In this document: in pieces, positions 51,401 through 58,219 of the stretch
Position numbering within the stretch: position 1 is the first letter of the stretch
Layout: each line of letters begins with the position of its first letter
NCBI GenBank assembly: GCA_030066985.1
Contig: JASJAN010000014.1
Coordinates: 25,626-89,625 of the forward strand
Reading direction: 5' to 3'
DNA from: Desulfobacterales bacterium
GTDB taxonomy: Bacteria > Desulfobacterota > Desulfobacteria > Desulfobacterales > JAHEIW01
DNA length: 64,000 nt
The notes under the pieces: generated by a model
Seen by the model: the letters and a program-made list of their open reading frames with translations, nothing else
Told to the model about the DNA's origin: nothing
Database searches by the model: none
Position numbers and translations under genes: made by a program

Positions 51401-51614
51401 CGGATGGGAAATCATTGTTAATGACAACCCGATGCCCATTCAAAATGTTTATCGTCATGATTCCCAAACGATTCGAATTGTCACCCAGTACGCGTTTACC
51501 GAACAAGCATCCATTCGCTACTTGTACGGTGCCATGCCAGATGTCAAACATCCGGTTGTGGATAACTCTCCCCTATCCCTGCCCCTGGAAGAATACCAGG
51601 CGGTCATCAATTGA
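48498..51614 (+). CDS. AlgJ/AlgX-like protein fused to a sialate-O-acetylesterase-type domain
   Basis: The 1038-residue protein has an N-terminal signal/anchor (KKLFSIIFVLILLSPAAAWL). An AlgJ/AlgX-like domain covers ~25-370: VHVGSRGWLYSRQS, FLFAVAPNKSTIYPE. Its SGNH catalytic residues look lost, since YGDGYLN stands in place of GDSxS and DPTSAYWN in place of DTHWN. A beta region and a Lys/Glu/Pro-rich linker (~470-600) follow. A SASA esterase domain (~690-935) then keeps Ser711 in LGQSNMKEW, WIQGEADAA and HLKPKAY. It is probably a periplasmic acetyl-transfer or deacetylation partner of AlgI. Confidence 0.8.
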   Translation: MKKLFSIIFVLILLSPAAAWLMRLDLDFDVKRIGLKPPRFDGRTLLENDVYRSFDQYFNDSFSLRDPLILAKRWLDYHLFGMTDTATVHVGSRGWLYSRQSIVDAQKEACDDAALIEQLTLSLHATERIFASADRHFLFAVAPNKSTIYPEFLGFIPSDKICRHSHYDLLLESFKRHPLNGFIRLDERMRNAKTGDRWLYDPTSAYWNTLGAKVAAEAIADKIRQTDDDNRSVDLTQKDPEKQVDLAKWMLGLNTRISNDTPIQLTSTGQPDGPIAIVYGDGYLNTLVPYLSQMLSQLTAIDADSFPSRQHVKNWHTADIIVLEKAESKLASLHLEVDWIFATFGGHIRISTYDPVDLETFKPLEKISFKKQSEGLEIKSVGEASRLILEPIVGSDPHEFRILKLRVSAPHADNLKIEYNTHPLLVTNKTLKKGLTELYFPLPFQPRLSLKITPGSKPGVLLIQSAEILSFNDRPQPVVPEKTQTLITEIPAKPKAELKNPDAEKSKATIEQDADISKTKSHAKNTIDKPHLPAEVGHQMVISKNDHTDQIPIPEEKERDSNSVKPSAAPAQSKIEDTTISAIEKEGQNLKPKRLPVAVPTAPAIRLTDFSEGRIFQRQGDSADIVISGTYNGVLDTIEARVVRSDTLAEIVTWTVIDSSPENGIFVGQLTKVPQGGWYNLQVRSSRDHTVFDNGQHRWGIGILIGCLGQSNMKEWFHTGKNLKAHSLLRKYNNRDWSPLGVKGNAAIAFGNRIIERLGIPVGLLDFAVNGSGLRKEADWGAGYWGDTAPDSIYSRFVSAVSAAGGALEFIIWIQGEADAARGTVTQKEYVEVLTHFIENQVREDINNGSNREHLPFLLVGMIKRPGGKDKPHQDIRNAQKQVADNVIDCYLAATTLDLKNHGRQHLKPKAYIALGNRVAQTALYVLDQEKYHRGPKVIYARRLDERTIEIIIQHRGGNDFLPVTGISGWEIIVNDNPMPIQNVYRHDSQTIRIVTQYAFTEQASIRYLYGAMPDVKHPVVDNSPLSLPLEEYQAVIN

Positions 51615-51695
51615 ATCCTCAGCAACACGACTTACTATTATTATTGAGTGGTCAATGATCGATATCATTCAGCAAACACAGAACTGGATAATCAA

Positions 51696-52232
51696 ATGAA
51701 AAAATCGTCTGCCAGTAAGTGTCGGTACCCATCAGCCCGGGCAAGAAGTCTCATTTTGCTTTTTATAGTGATAGGTCTACCGATCCTATGTATACATTCC
51801 GTATTTGCGGAGGATTCCCATATGGTTGCCCAGCAAAAAAAATACAGTATCGGATGCGCCCCCACGCCACCGGATGCCCTGGGGCCTTTTTATAAACCCA
51901 AAGCACCCTTACGGGAAAGTGTCGGCAAAGGATATGAATTAAGTGGCGCGGTCATGTCGACAAAGGATTGTGCCCCAATCCCGCAGGCATATATTGAACT
52001 GTGGATGGCAGGTCCGAAGGGGGATTATAAAGATGATTATCGCGCCACCGTCATTCCCAATGCAGCGGGCGAATACACTTTTGAAAGCCATCTGCCGCCA
52101 TCATACTTCAGTCGTCCGCCGCATATTCACATGCGTGTGAGCGCTAAAGGCTTCAAAACACTTACAACCCAGCATTATCCCGCATCGGGTTCAAAGAAAG
52201 GCCGGCTGGATCTGGTGTTAATTCCTGAATAA
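51696..52232 (+). CDS. Exported intradiol ring-cleavage dioxygenase-like protein
   Basis: From ATG 51696 the product is 178 residues with a signal peptide (SLILLFIVIGLPILCIHSVF, cleaved near AED); a GTG at 51648 would add 16 residues. The mature part has the dioxygenase_C pattern: TPPDALGPFYKP, AYIELWMAGPKGDY, DYRATVIPNAAGEYTF, PPSYFSRPPHIHMRV and TTQHYP. The two Tyr and two His ligands of the Fe(III) site appear present. Cytosolic relatives cleave catechols with O2. Exported members are less understood. GC and codon use look like the neighbours. Confidence 0.75.
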   Translation: MKKSSASKCRYPSARARSLILLFIVIGLPILCIHSVFAEDSHMVAQQKKYSIGCAPTPPDALGPFYKPKAPLRESVGKGYELSGAVMSTKDCAPIPQAYIELWMAGPKGDYKDDYRATVIPNAAGEYTFESHLPPSYFSRPPHIHMRVSAKGFKTLTTQHYPASGSKKGRLDLVLIPE

Positions 52233-52242
52233 GCTCACTTGA

Positions 52243-52641
52243 TCAGGGAAAGATTTCTTCTTTCTGTAGAATGACATTCAGGGTCTGGTCTCCAACCTCA
52301 AAGGATGTGCCGTCGGAGCGTATCACAGATAGGTTTTTTTTGTCTAACTGACGATCAGGAGTGATCGATACCCTTTCAATTCTGGTCTGATAACCGTTTT
52401 TGATAAACACTATTCTGTGTTCTTTGGCCAATCCTTCAATGGTTACCTTGATTGGAGCGGTTCCAACCTTTTTTTTGTTTATATAAATCTCCGCACCTGG
52501 GGGGTCTGATTCGATCGTCACGACAAGAGAAGTGGGTTCATCTTGGGAAGCCGCTATGGCGCCGATGATGATGCTGCACCCGCAAATAAAGGCCATATTT
52601 ATCAACATGACGATGAGTGTTATTAGCCGGGTCATATGCAT
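52243..52641 (-). CDS. PEGA domain lipoprotein
   Basis: The 132-residue protein has a hydrophobic N-terminus with a lipobox-like ICGCS. A PEGA domain follows (VVTIESDPPGAEIYINKKKV, GTAPIKVTIEGLAKEHRIVF, KNGYQTRIERVSI). PEGA domains are found in surface and peptidoglycan-associated proteins. It converges with the dioxygenase-like gene 10 bases away. Confidence 0.8.
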   Translation of the reverse strand: MHMTRLITLIVMLINMAFICGCSIIIGAIAASQDEPTSLVVTIESDPPGAEIYINKKKVGTAPIKVTIEGLAKEHRIVFIKNGYQTRIERVSITPDRQLDKKNLSVIRSDGTSFEVGDQTLNVILQKEEIFP

Positions 52642-52721
52642 TCCATAGTAAATTTAATGCCAACAATCGGAATGGTCTTAATTGCGAATCATTTTAATCT
52701 GTTACAGATAACACATGGGTT

Positions 52722-53924
52722 CTAATCGAGCAACCCGATTGAATAAGTTTCTCCCATTTTAAGCATCTGCAGCCTCATATTTGGAGGCTCGATCTGGTCC
52801 CAAGCATATTGCAGGCGACGCGGGGGCTCCAGAATGTGTTCCATACTGATGATCCAGGTGCCCCATCCCCAAGGAATGAATAGCTTGCATTCTATATCCT
52901 GCGCAGCTTGAATCGCGTCCTCGGGGGTAAAATGCCTGTGCCGCCAGTACCATGAGGCAATTGGCATCAGACAGATATCAACCGCACCCAACTTGTTTTT
53001 GATATCTTTAAAAACAGCGCTGTAGCCGCTGTCACCGGCAAAATAAATGCGATAACCGCGCCATTGAAAAAGCCAGCCCCCCCACAGAGTTTGATTCCGT
53101 TCATACATGGAACGGCCTGAGCCGTGATTGGCCGGCAGAAAATGGAGGGTCAGATCGCCGATCGTATCCCAGGTATACCAATCCATTCCGACGACATCAA
53201 GATATTGCCTTGGAAATTCATTTTCAACCCCATGGGGAACATAATAAATGGTTTTTGTAGGCAATTTCTTAAGGGTATTAAAGTTCAAATGGTCAAGGTG
53301 ATCATGGGAAATCGCAACGACAAGCGTCCGGTCTACTATGGAATTGTTAGATTCGCCAAAAAATGGAATGTCTTCGGTGGCAAGCGGCGATTCAGCATAT
53401 AGTTTTCCGATTTCGCTAAATTTTCCGAGTCGGCCGGCCAATCCGTCAAACTCTTCGAGGAAGGGATCAATCAGGATCTGGTACTTTCCGCCGAGCTGGA
53501 CCAAAAAAGATGCATGCCGCAGCCAGGTGATTTGCACGTCGTGAGTCGGCTTTTTCAGTCTATTGACATCCGGCTCAACCGTGTAATCAGATGGATTATA
53601 GCCCAGGGTACGGTCGATGTCACCGCCTCTGGGGTCCGAGAGCAATCGATATTTGTAAGGTTTTCGCTCGTGGGGTTTTAAAAAATCAATGCGGTCATAC
53701 GCTGTTTCCTCTCCTAAGCGGTACTTGGGTGAAAACAGATTTTTATACTGCATTCGACGGCCGTCCCAATCATCTAAGGTATCGTTTTTGATGACCCGAC
53801 GCTGCGTCGTGCATGCAATGATCGTAAAAAGTAGCGCGATACAAAGTATGAACCGCACATGACTTGGTACGCGAGGTTTAGAATCCGGTCTTTTTTGAAT
53901 ACCCAACCACATATGATGGCACAC
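52722..53924 (-). CDS. Lipoprotein metallo-beta-lactamase-fold hydrolase (UlaG/NAPE-PLD-like)
   Basis: The 400-residue protein has a lipobox (LLFTIIACTTQ) and then a metallo-beta-lactamase fold: ITWLRHASFLVQLGGKYQIL, IDPFL, the metal motif SHDHLDHLNF, FLPANHGSGRS, YFAGDSGYSAVF and FIPWGWGTW. It is closest to the UlaG/NAPE-PLD group that acts on lactones or phospholipid esters. The start at 53924 is GTG after AGAGAGGATGG; ATG 53912 is an alternative. It should lie in the periplasm at the membrane. Confidence 0.82.
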   Translation of the reverse strand: MCHHMWLGIQKRPDSKPRVPSHVRFILCIALLFTIIACTTQRRVIKNDTLDDWDGRRMQYKNLFSPKYRLGEETAYDRIDFLKPHERKPYKYRLLSDPRGGDIDRTLGYNPSDYTVEPDVNRLKKPTHDVQITWLRHASFLVQLGGKYQILIDPFLEEFDGLAGRLGKFSEIGKLYAESPLATEDIPFFGESNNSIVDRTLVVAISHDHLDHLNFNTLKKLPTKTIYYVPHGVENEFPRQYLDVVGMDWYTWDTIGDLTLHFLPANHGSGRSMYERNQTLWGGWLFQWRGYRIYFAGDSGYSAVFKDIKNKLGAVDICLMPIASWYWRHRHFTPEDAIQAAQDIECKLFIPWGWGTWIISMEHILEPPRRLQYAWDQIEPPNMRLQMLKMGETYSIGLLD

Positions 53925-53968
53925 CCATCCTCTCTGTTAGGGGCAGCGCTTTAGCGGACACGTTAGTT

Positions 53969-55312
53969 TCAAAATTGCAACTTAAAGACCGTCTTCTGAT
54001 TTGGTGCTGACGTAACACCAATGGTCGCCTTGTGCAGTCGAAGGATCTGCCGGGATAAGCTTAAACCGATACCGGAGCCCTCTGGTTTGGTGGTAAAAAA
54101 AGGTATGAATATTCTTTCGGCAACTTCTGCGGCAATACCTTTGCCGTTATCAATGACTTTTATTACCGGATTCCCCAGGCCATCTGAACCGGCCTTTAAT
54201 TTAATTTTGGGATGCGATACGCCATGTACAGCTTCAACGGAATTCTTGCAAAGGTTAATGAGAACTTGCTCAATTAAGGTCGGATCTGCCGTTAAGCTCA
54301 GGCTTTCAGGATCGATCTCGCTCTTAAACTGGATTGCGTTTTTTTCGATTTGATCGCCCAGCAAGTTTTCAACCCGTTCAAAAAGATCTCTAACCTGTAC
54401 GATCTTAAAATCCGGTTGGGGAATGCGGGTTAGCTTGCGGTAGTTATCAATAAAGGTGATCAGACCTTTACTGCGCTTTTCGATGGTCTTAACCGCTTGA
54501 CCCACATCAGAAATGACTTCATTGAGCTCTTGAGGCACTTTGCATTCTTTATCGTCTTTCAGTAAATCGGTGGCAGTTGAAGCCAATGAAGCAATCGGTG
54601 TGATGGAGTTCATGATCTCATGGGTGAGAACCCGAATCAGGTTTTGCCAGGAGATCATTTCCTTTTCTTCAAGCTCACTCTGGATATTTTGCATGGCCAC
54701 TAAAATGAGTTGTTGCTGCCGTAAAATAAATCCGGTTGCATAAATGGAGAGCTGCAACAAATCATCGCCCTGCTTTAACTTGACCAGATCCTTATCTCCA
54801 GGTGAAATATTGCCGAGCTTCCCCGCCAGTCCGGTGCTGATTTGTTCAAGATCGTCTATATTGTGCAGACGTTGAATTTTTAACAGTTTTTTAGCGGCAT
54901 TGTTGATCAGTTCCACATGGCCATCCGGGTTAAAGGCAATCAAAGCAATCCCGACATGATCGATAATGGTTTGCAGAAATCTAAAATGCTCCTCTTTTTC
55001 AATTTTTGCTTTCTGAAATTCTTTGGTCACTTCGCTAAAGGCCGTATTCAACTCTTCAAACCCTGAGCCTTCAACCGAAGTGGCAAAGGACTGTGAGAAG
55101 TCAGAATGCTTGATAGAGAGTAAAAAACGATTTAAATCACGGTTGGTTTTGGTGAGATATCGGATCAGAGAATAAACCTGATAAGCGATCATCAGACCGA
55201 TAAAGATACTCGCGGCAATAAATTCGGTTCTGAATAAGAGATAGGCCAGCAGGCAAATGCAGCTTACCAGTAACACCACCCGAATGATACAATTTGCCTC
55301 AAATCGTCTCAT
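53969..55312 (-). CDS. NtrY-like sensor histidine kinase
   Basis: The 447-residue protein has two closely spaced N-terminal membrane segments (~8-48) with almost no periplasmic loop. A HAMP-like and PAS region (~100-215) follows, then the phospho-acceptor His in IRVLTHEIMNSITPIASLAS. The ATPase domain has NLCKNSVEAV (N box), VIDNGKGI (G1), FTTKPEGSGIGLSLSRQI (F and G2 boxes). It probably senses a membrane or cytosolic signal and phosphorylates the regulator encoded upstream in the same operon. Confidence 0.9.
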   Translation of the reverse strand: MRRFEANCIIRVVLLVSCICLLAYLLFRTEFIAASIFIGLMIAYQVYSLIRYLTKTNRDLNRFLLSIKHSDFSQSFATSVEGSGFEELNTAFSEVTKEFQKAKIEKEEHFRFLQTIIDHVGIALIAFNPDGHVELINNAAKKLLKIQRLHNIDDLEQISTGLAGKLGNISPGDKDLVKLKQGDDLLQLSIYATGFILRQQQLILVAMQNIQSELEEKEMISWQNLIRVLTHEIMNSITPIASLASTATDLLKDDKECKVPQELNEVISDVGQAVKTIEKRSKGLITFIDNYRKLTRIPQPDFKIVQVRDLFERVENLLGDQIEKNAIQFKSEIDPESLSLTADPTLIEQVLINLCKNSVEAVHGVSHPKIKLKAGSDGLGNPVIKVIDNGKGIAAEVAERIFIPFFTTKPEGSGIGLSLSRQILRLHKATIGVTSAPNQKTVFKLQF

Positions 55313-55340
55313 AAAATCGCTTTTTTAATATTGAATTTAA

Positions 55341-55532
55341 AGCTGATTTTAAAATCTCAGATCATGCCCGAAGACAGGCGAAAGCCGACTCAAAAGTGGA
55401 GCATACACGTCAGTATTCGAGCATTTTGAGTCAGCTTTACGCACACCTTAATCTTCATAAAAATAGACGGTGATCCCGATTTATCGGGGAAACTTAGCAT
55501 TCGGGCATTAGATGGGTTTTAAAACCAGTTTT
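55341..55532. repeat. Large palindromic element, copy 2 (between kinase and regulator genes)
   Basis: The core at 55387-55432 reads GACTCAAAAGTGGAGCATAC through CGAGCATTTTGAGTC. Outer arms pair ATCATGCCCGAA with TTCGGGCATTAGAT, and AGCTGATTTTAAAA with TTTTAAAACCAG. A short extra stem (ATCCCGATTTATCGGGG) is inserted on the right. It has the same layout as 10279-10434, with the stem base changed on both sides. Confidence 0.75.
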
Positions 55533-56907
55533 AGAGGCCGTATTTTTCCATCCGCCTGTACAACGACGTCCTTGTCAACCCCAGCTCCTTGGCTGCATGG
55601 GAGACGTTGCCGCTATGCTTTTTTAGCGCTTTTCGGATCACGGCTTTTTCAACCGATTCAAGATTATAGTTGTCTAAAATAACCCCTTCAATCTCTTTAT
55701 CCATTTCGGGAAATAAAAAGTCGGAGGGTTGTAACAATTGGCTTTCCGCCAGTATAACCGCCCGCTCCAAAGTGTGGATTAATTCTCGAATATTTCCCGG
55801 CCATTGATATCGCTCTAATTTTTTTAATGCGGCCGAGCTAACGCCTTTGATGCCTTTTTGATATTTGTTAGAGAATTTGCCCAAAAAGTGACTGACCAAC
55901 AATGGAATGTCTTCCTCTCGATCCCGCAAAGGCGGCAACTGGATTTCAACTGTGTTTATGCGGTACAGTAGATCCTGTCGGAATTCATTTTTGGCCACCA
56001 TATCATAAATGGGCATATTCGTTGCGCATATGAGGCGGATATCGATATCCCGGGCAACATTGGATCCCAATCGGGTCACTTTACGAGCTTCGAGAACATT
56101 TAACAATTTGGCCTGCATGGCCATCGACAGATTTCCGATTTCATCTAGAAACAAGGTCCCTCCGGAAGCCAGCTCAAAGCGTCCGGGGCGGTCTTCCTTG
56201 GCATCGGTAAAAGCGCCTTTCATATGCCCGAACAATTCACTTTCAAACAAACTTTCGGCAATCGCGCCCATATCCACACTGATAAATACCTCATCAGCAC
56301 GCTGAGATCGGCGGTGTAGCGCTCTGGCCACCAATTCCTTACCAGTGCCATTCTCACCGAGAATCAATATATTCGTGTCGGTTGCAGCCACTTTTTCAAT
56401 GTTGGCAAAGACGTGTTGCATTACTGTGCTGGCACCGATCATATCAAGGTAGCGTTGATCGATATCGGCCCTCAGTTGACGTTGTTGGGAACGTAATCGA
56501 TCAACCTCAAGCTTTGAGAACCGTAGATTTAAAGCGGATGATAAAGTGGCCAGCAGTTTTTCATTCTGCCAGGGTTTGAGCACAAAATCGATCGCACCCG
56601 CTTTAACGGCTTTTACGGCCATCTCAACGTCACCGAAAGCGGTGATCAATATGACGGCTGCTGACGGGTCTATTTGTAAAATCTTGTCCAGCCACATAAA
56701 CCCTTCAACCCCGCTGGTGGCGTCCATGGTGAAGTTCATGTCCAGCAGAATGACATCGTAATTTTCATTTTTCATTAATGAGGGAATGTTTTCTGGATCT
56801 TTTTCGGTGTGGACCAATGAAAAATGTTGTTTGAGGAATAAACGGGCCGCCAGCAGCAAATCTTCATTATCATCTACGATCAGAATTTTGCCAATATTTT
56901 TGGCCAT
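55531..56907 (-). CDS. NtrC-family sigma-54 response regulator
   Basis: The 458-residue protein has a receiver domain (phospho-Asp in VILLDMNFTMD), a sigma-54 AAA+ domain (Walker A LGENGTGKELVARAL, GGTLFLDEIGNL, R-finger region RQDLLYRINTVEIQLPPLRD) and a Fis-type HTH (NVSHAAKELGLTRTSLYRRM). The sigma-54 contact loop reads GAFTDA instead of GAFTGA. It should activate the sigma-54 promoter at 57296-57311 in front of the divergent ABC transporter. AGGA precedes ATG 56907. Confidence 0.92.
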   Translation of the reverse strand: MAKNIGKILIVDDNEDLLLAARLFLKQHFSLVHTEKDPENIPSLMKNENYDVILLDMNFTMDATSGVEGFMWLDKILQIDPSAAVILITAFGDVEMAVKAVKAGAIDFVLKPWQNEKLLATLSSALNLRFSKLEVDRLRSQQRQLRADIDQRYLDMIGASTVMQHVFANIEKVAATDTNILILGENGTGKELVARALHRRSQRADEVFISVDMGAIAESLFESELFGHMKGAFTDAKEDRPGRFELASGGTLFLDEIGNLSMAMQAKLLNVLEARKVTRLGSNVARDIDIRLICATNMPIYDMVAKNEFRQDLLYRINTVEIQLPPLRDREEDIPLLVSHFLGKFSNKYQKGIKGVSSAALKKLERYQWPGNIRELIHTLERAVILAESQLLQPSDFLFPEMDKEIEGVILDNYNLESVEKAVIRKALKKHSGNVSHAAKELGLTRTSLYRRMEKYGL

Positions 56908-57130
56908 CTAAATTATCCTGTGTTGATGGTTGAAGGTCCAAAATGCGAGCACATGTTTCTTGTGACTTTAAGTGCTAAATTCATTCCAACTATATCAAAG
57001 TCCTATTTTTTATAACTCCAGGCGATAATTGTGGTTTGTAGTTATTTGTAATTATTTTGTATTTTCAGTTTCAATTTATCGGACGAGTAAATCTTACACC
57101 TGTATGTTCTCATTTCTCTAATATCACAAC

Positions 57131-57146
57131 TGTCCGTATTCGTACA
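57131..57146. promoter_or_regulatory. Candidate enhancer site for the NtrC-type regulator
   Basis: TGTCCGTATTCGTACA is an imperfect palindrome (12 of 16 positions symmetric, TGTnCGnATnCGnACA). It lies 150 bases upstream of the sigma-54 promoter, the usual distance for an NtrC-type activator. A related but poorer sequence starts near 57152. Confidence 0.45.
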
Positions 57147-57295
57147 CCTCATGTACTAAAATCGAACACTTAATATTAAAAATAATAATTCGGCTTCCGG
57201 AATTACATCTTTCCCATAGCGCCTAATTAATAGATTTATAAATAATTCAATAATTTCCAACTTAGCCTTTCAGGTTTATCACCCTGTATATATTC

Positions 57296-57311
57296 TGGCA
57301 CATCCCTTGCT
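57296..57311 (+). promoter_or_regulatory. Sigma-54 promoter of the ABC transporter operon
   Basis: TGGCACATCCCTTGCT has the -24 TGGCAC and -12 TTGC elements with the required five-base spacer. The ATPase gene starts 49 bases after it, with GGGAGG before its ATG. With the enhancer candidate it explains the 56908-57359 gap, which is otherwise AT-rich. Confidence 0.8.
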
Positions 57312-57359
57312 CAAATATGACTACTGTATTCATTCCAATCGAATAAATCGGGAGGTATT

Positions 57360-58079
57360 ATGCTTCAGACAAAAAATCTAACAAAAATATTCACCACGGT
57401 AGAAGTGGAAACCACCGCATTGAACAACGTCAATCTGGAGGTGCAGGAAGGTGAATTTGTGGCCGTTATGGGACCATCGGGTTGCGGGAAATCGACTTTG
57501 CTTCACATCGCTGGGATGCTCGATAATCCCACAAACGGTGAATATTATTTTATGGGTGAAGAAGTCTCAAAATATTCCGAAAAAAAACGGGCCAATCTGC
57601 GCAAAGGCAACATTGGTTTCGTTTTCCAGAGCTTTAACCTCATTGACGAGCTCACCGTTTTTGAAAACATTGAATTACCGCTGTTGTATTTGGGCGTCTC
57701 TACAGCAGAGCGCAAAAGGGTCGTTCATGAGATGTTGCAACAGCTTGAACTCATTCCCCGTAAAAACCATTTCCCACAGCAGATATCCGGGGGGCAGCAG
57801 CAACGCGCAGCGGTGGCCAGAGCCCTGATCACTGATCCAAAAATCATCCTGGCGGATGAACCCACCGGCAATTTGGATTCCACCCATGGTGACGACATCA
57901 TGAGATTGCTGGTCGATTTAAATGAAAAAGGCACCACTGTCGTAATGGTCACACACTCATCCGTCTATGCGGATTATGCCAATCGAGTGATTCATCTGTT
58001 TGACGGCCATGTCGTTACTGAAAACTTGAAAGAACAATATGACAAACATATGCGCCCAATCTCAGCGATTGTGAGTTAA
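57360..58079 (+). CDS. ABC transporter ATPase, MacB/LolD type
   Basis: The 239-residue protein has Walker A (GPSGCGKST), Q-loop region (FVFQSFNLIDELTVFENIEL), signature ISGGQQQRAAVARAL, Walker B (IILADEPTGNLDS) and the H-loop (VTHSSVYADYANRVI). It belongs to the MacB/LolD/FtsE group that drives mechanotransmission by FtsX-type permeases instead of transport through the membrane. The permease gene follows after 140 bases. Expression is predicted from the sigma-54 promoter upstream. Confidence 0.92.
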   Translation: MLQTKNLTKIFTTVEVETTALNNVNLEVQEGEFVAVMGPSGCGKSTLLHIAGMLDNPTNGEYYFMGEEVSKYSEKKRANLRKGNIGFVFQSFNLIDELTVFENIELPLLYLGVSTAERKRVVHEMLQQLELIPRKNHFPQQISGGQQQRAAVARALITDPKIILADEPTGNLDSTHGDDIMRLLVDLNEKGTTVVMVTHSSVYADYANRVIHLFDGHVVTENLKEQYDKHMRPISAIVS

Positions 58080-58219
58080 CGGTGCCAGATTGTGCATTGC
58101 GAGTTGCAGGTACCAGGTTTCGCGTTTCAGACTGCAAGGTCGCTAGAAGTCAGCAGACTGAGACCGACAACAATCAAGCCGCAGCACAAAACACGCTAAC
58201 CTATATAGCTTTATAAACT

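Noticed and set aside
58080..58219. Repeat-like words between ABC ATPase and permease genes
   Set aside because: Some CAGGT-like words occur, but I could not find an opposed arm or clear unit, so it was not listed as an element.
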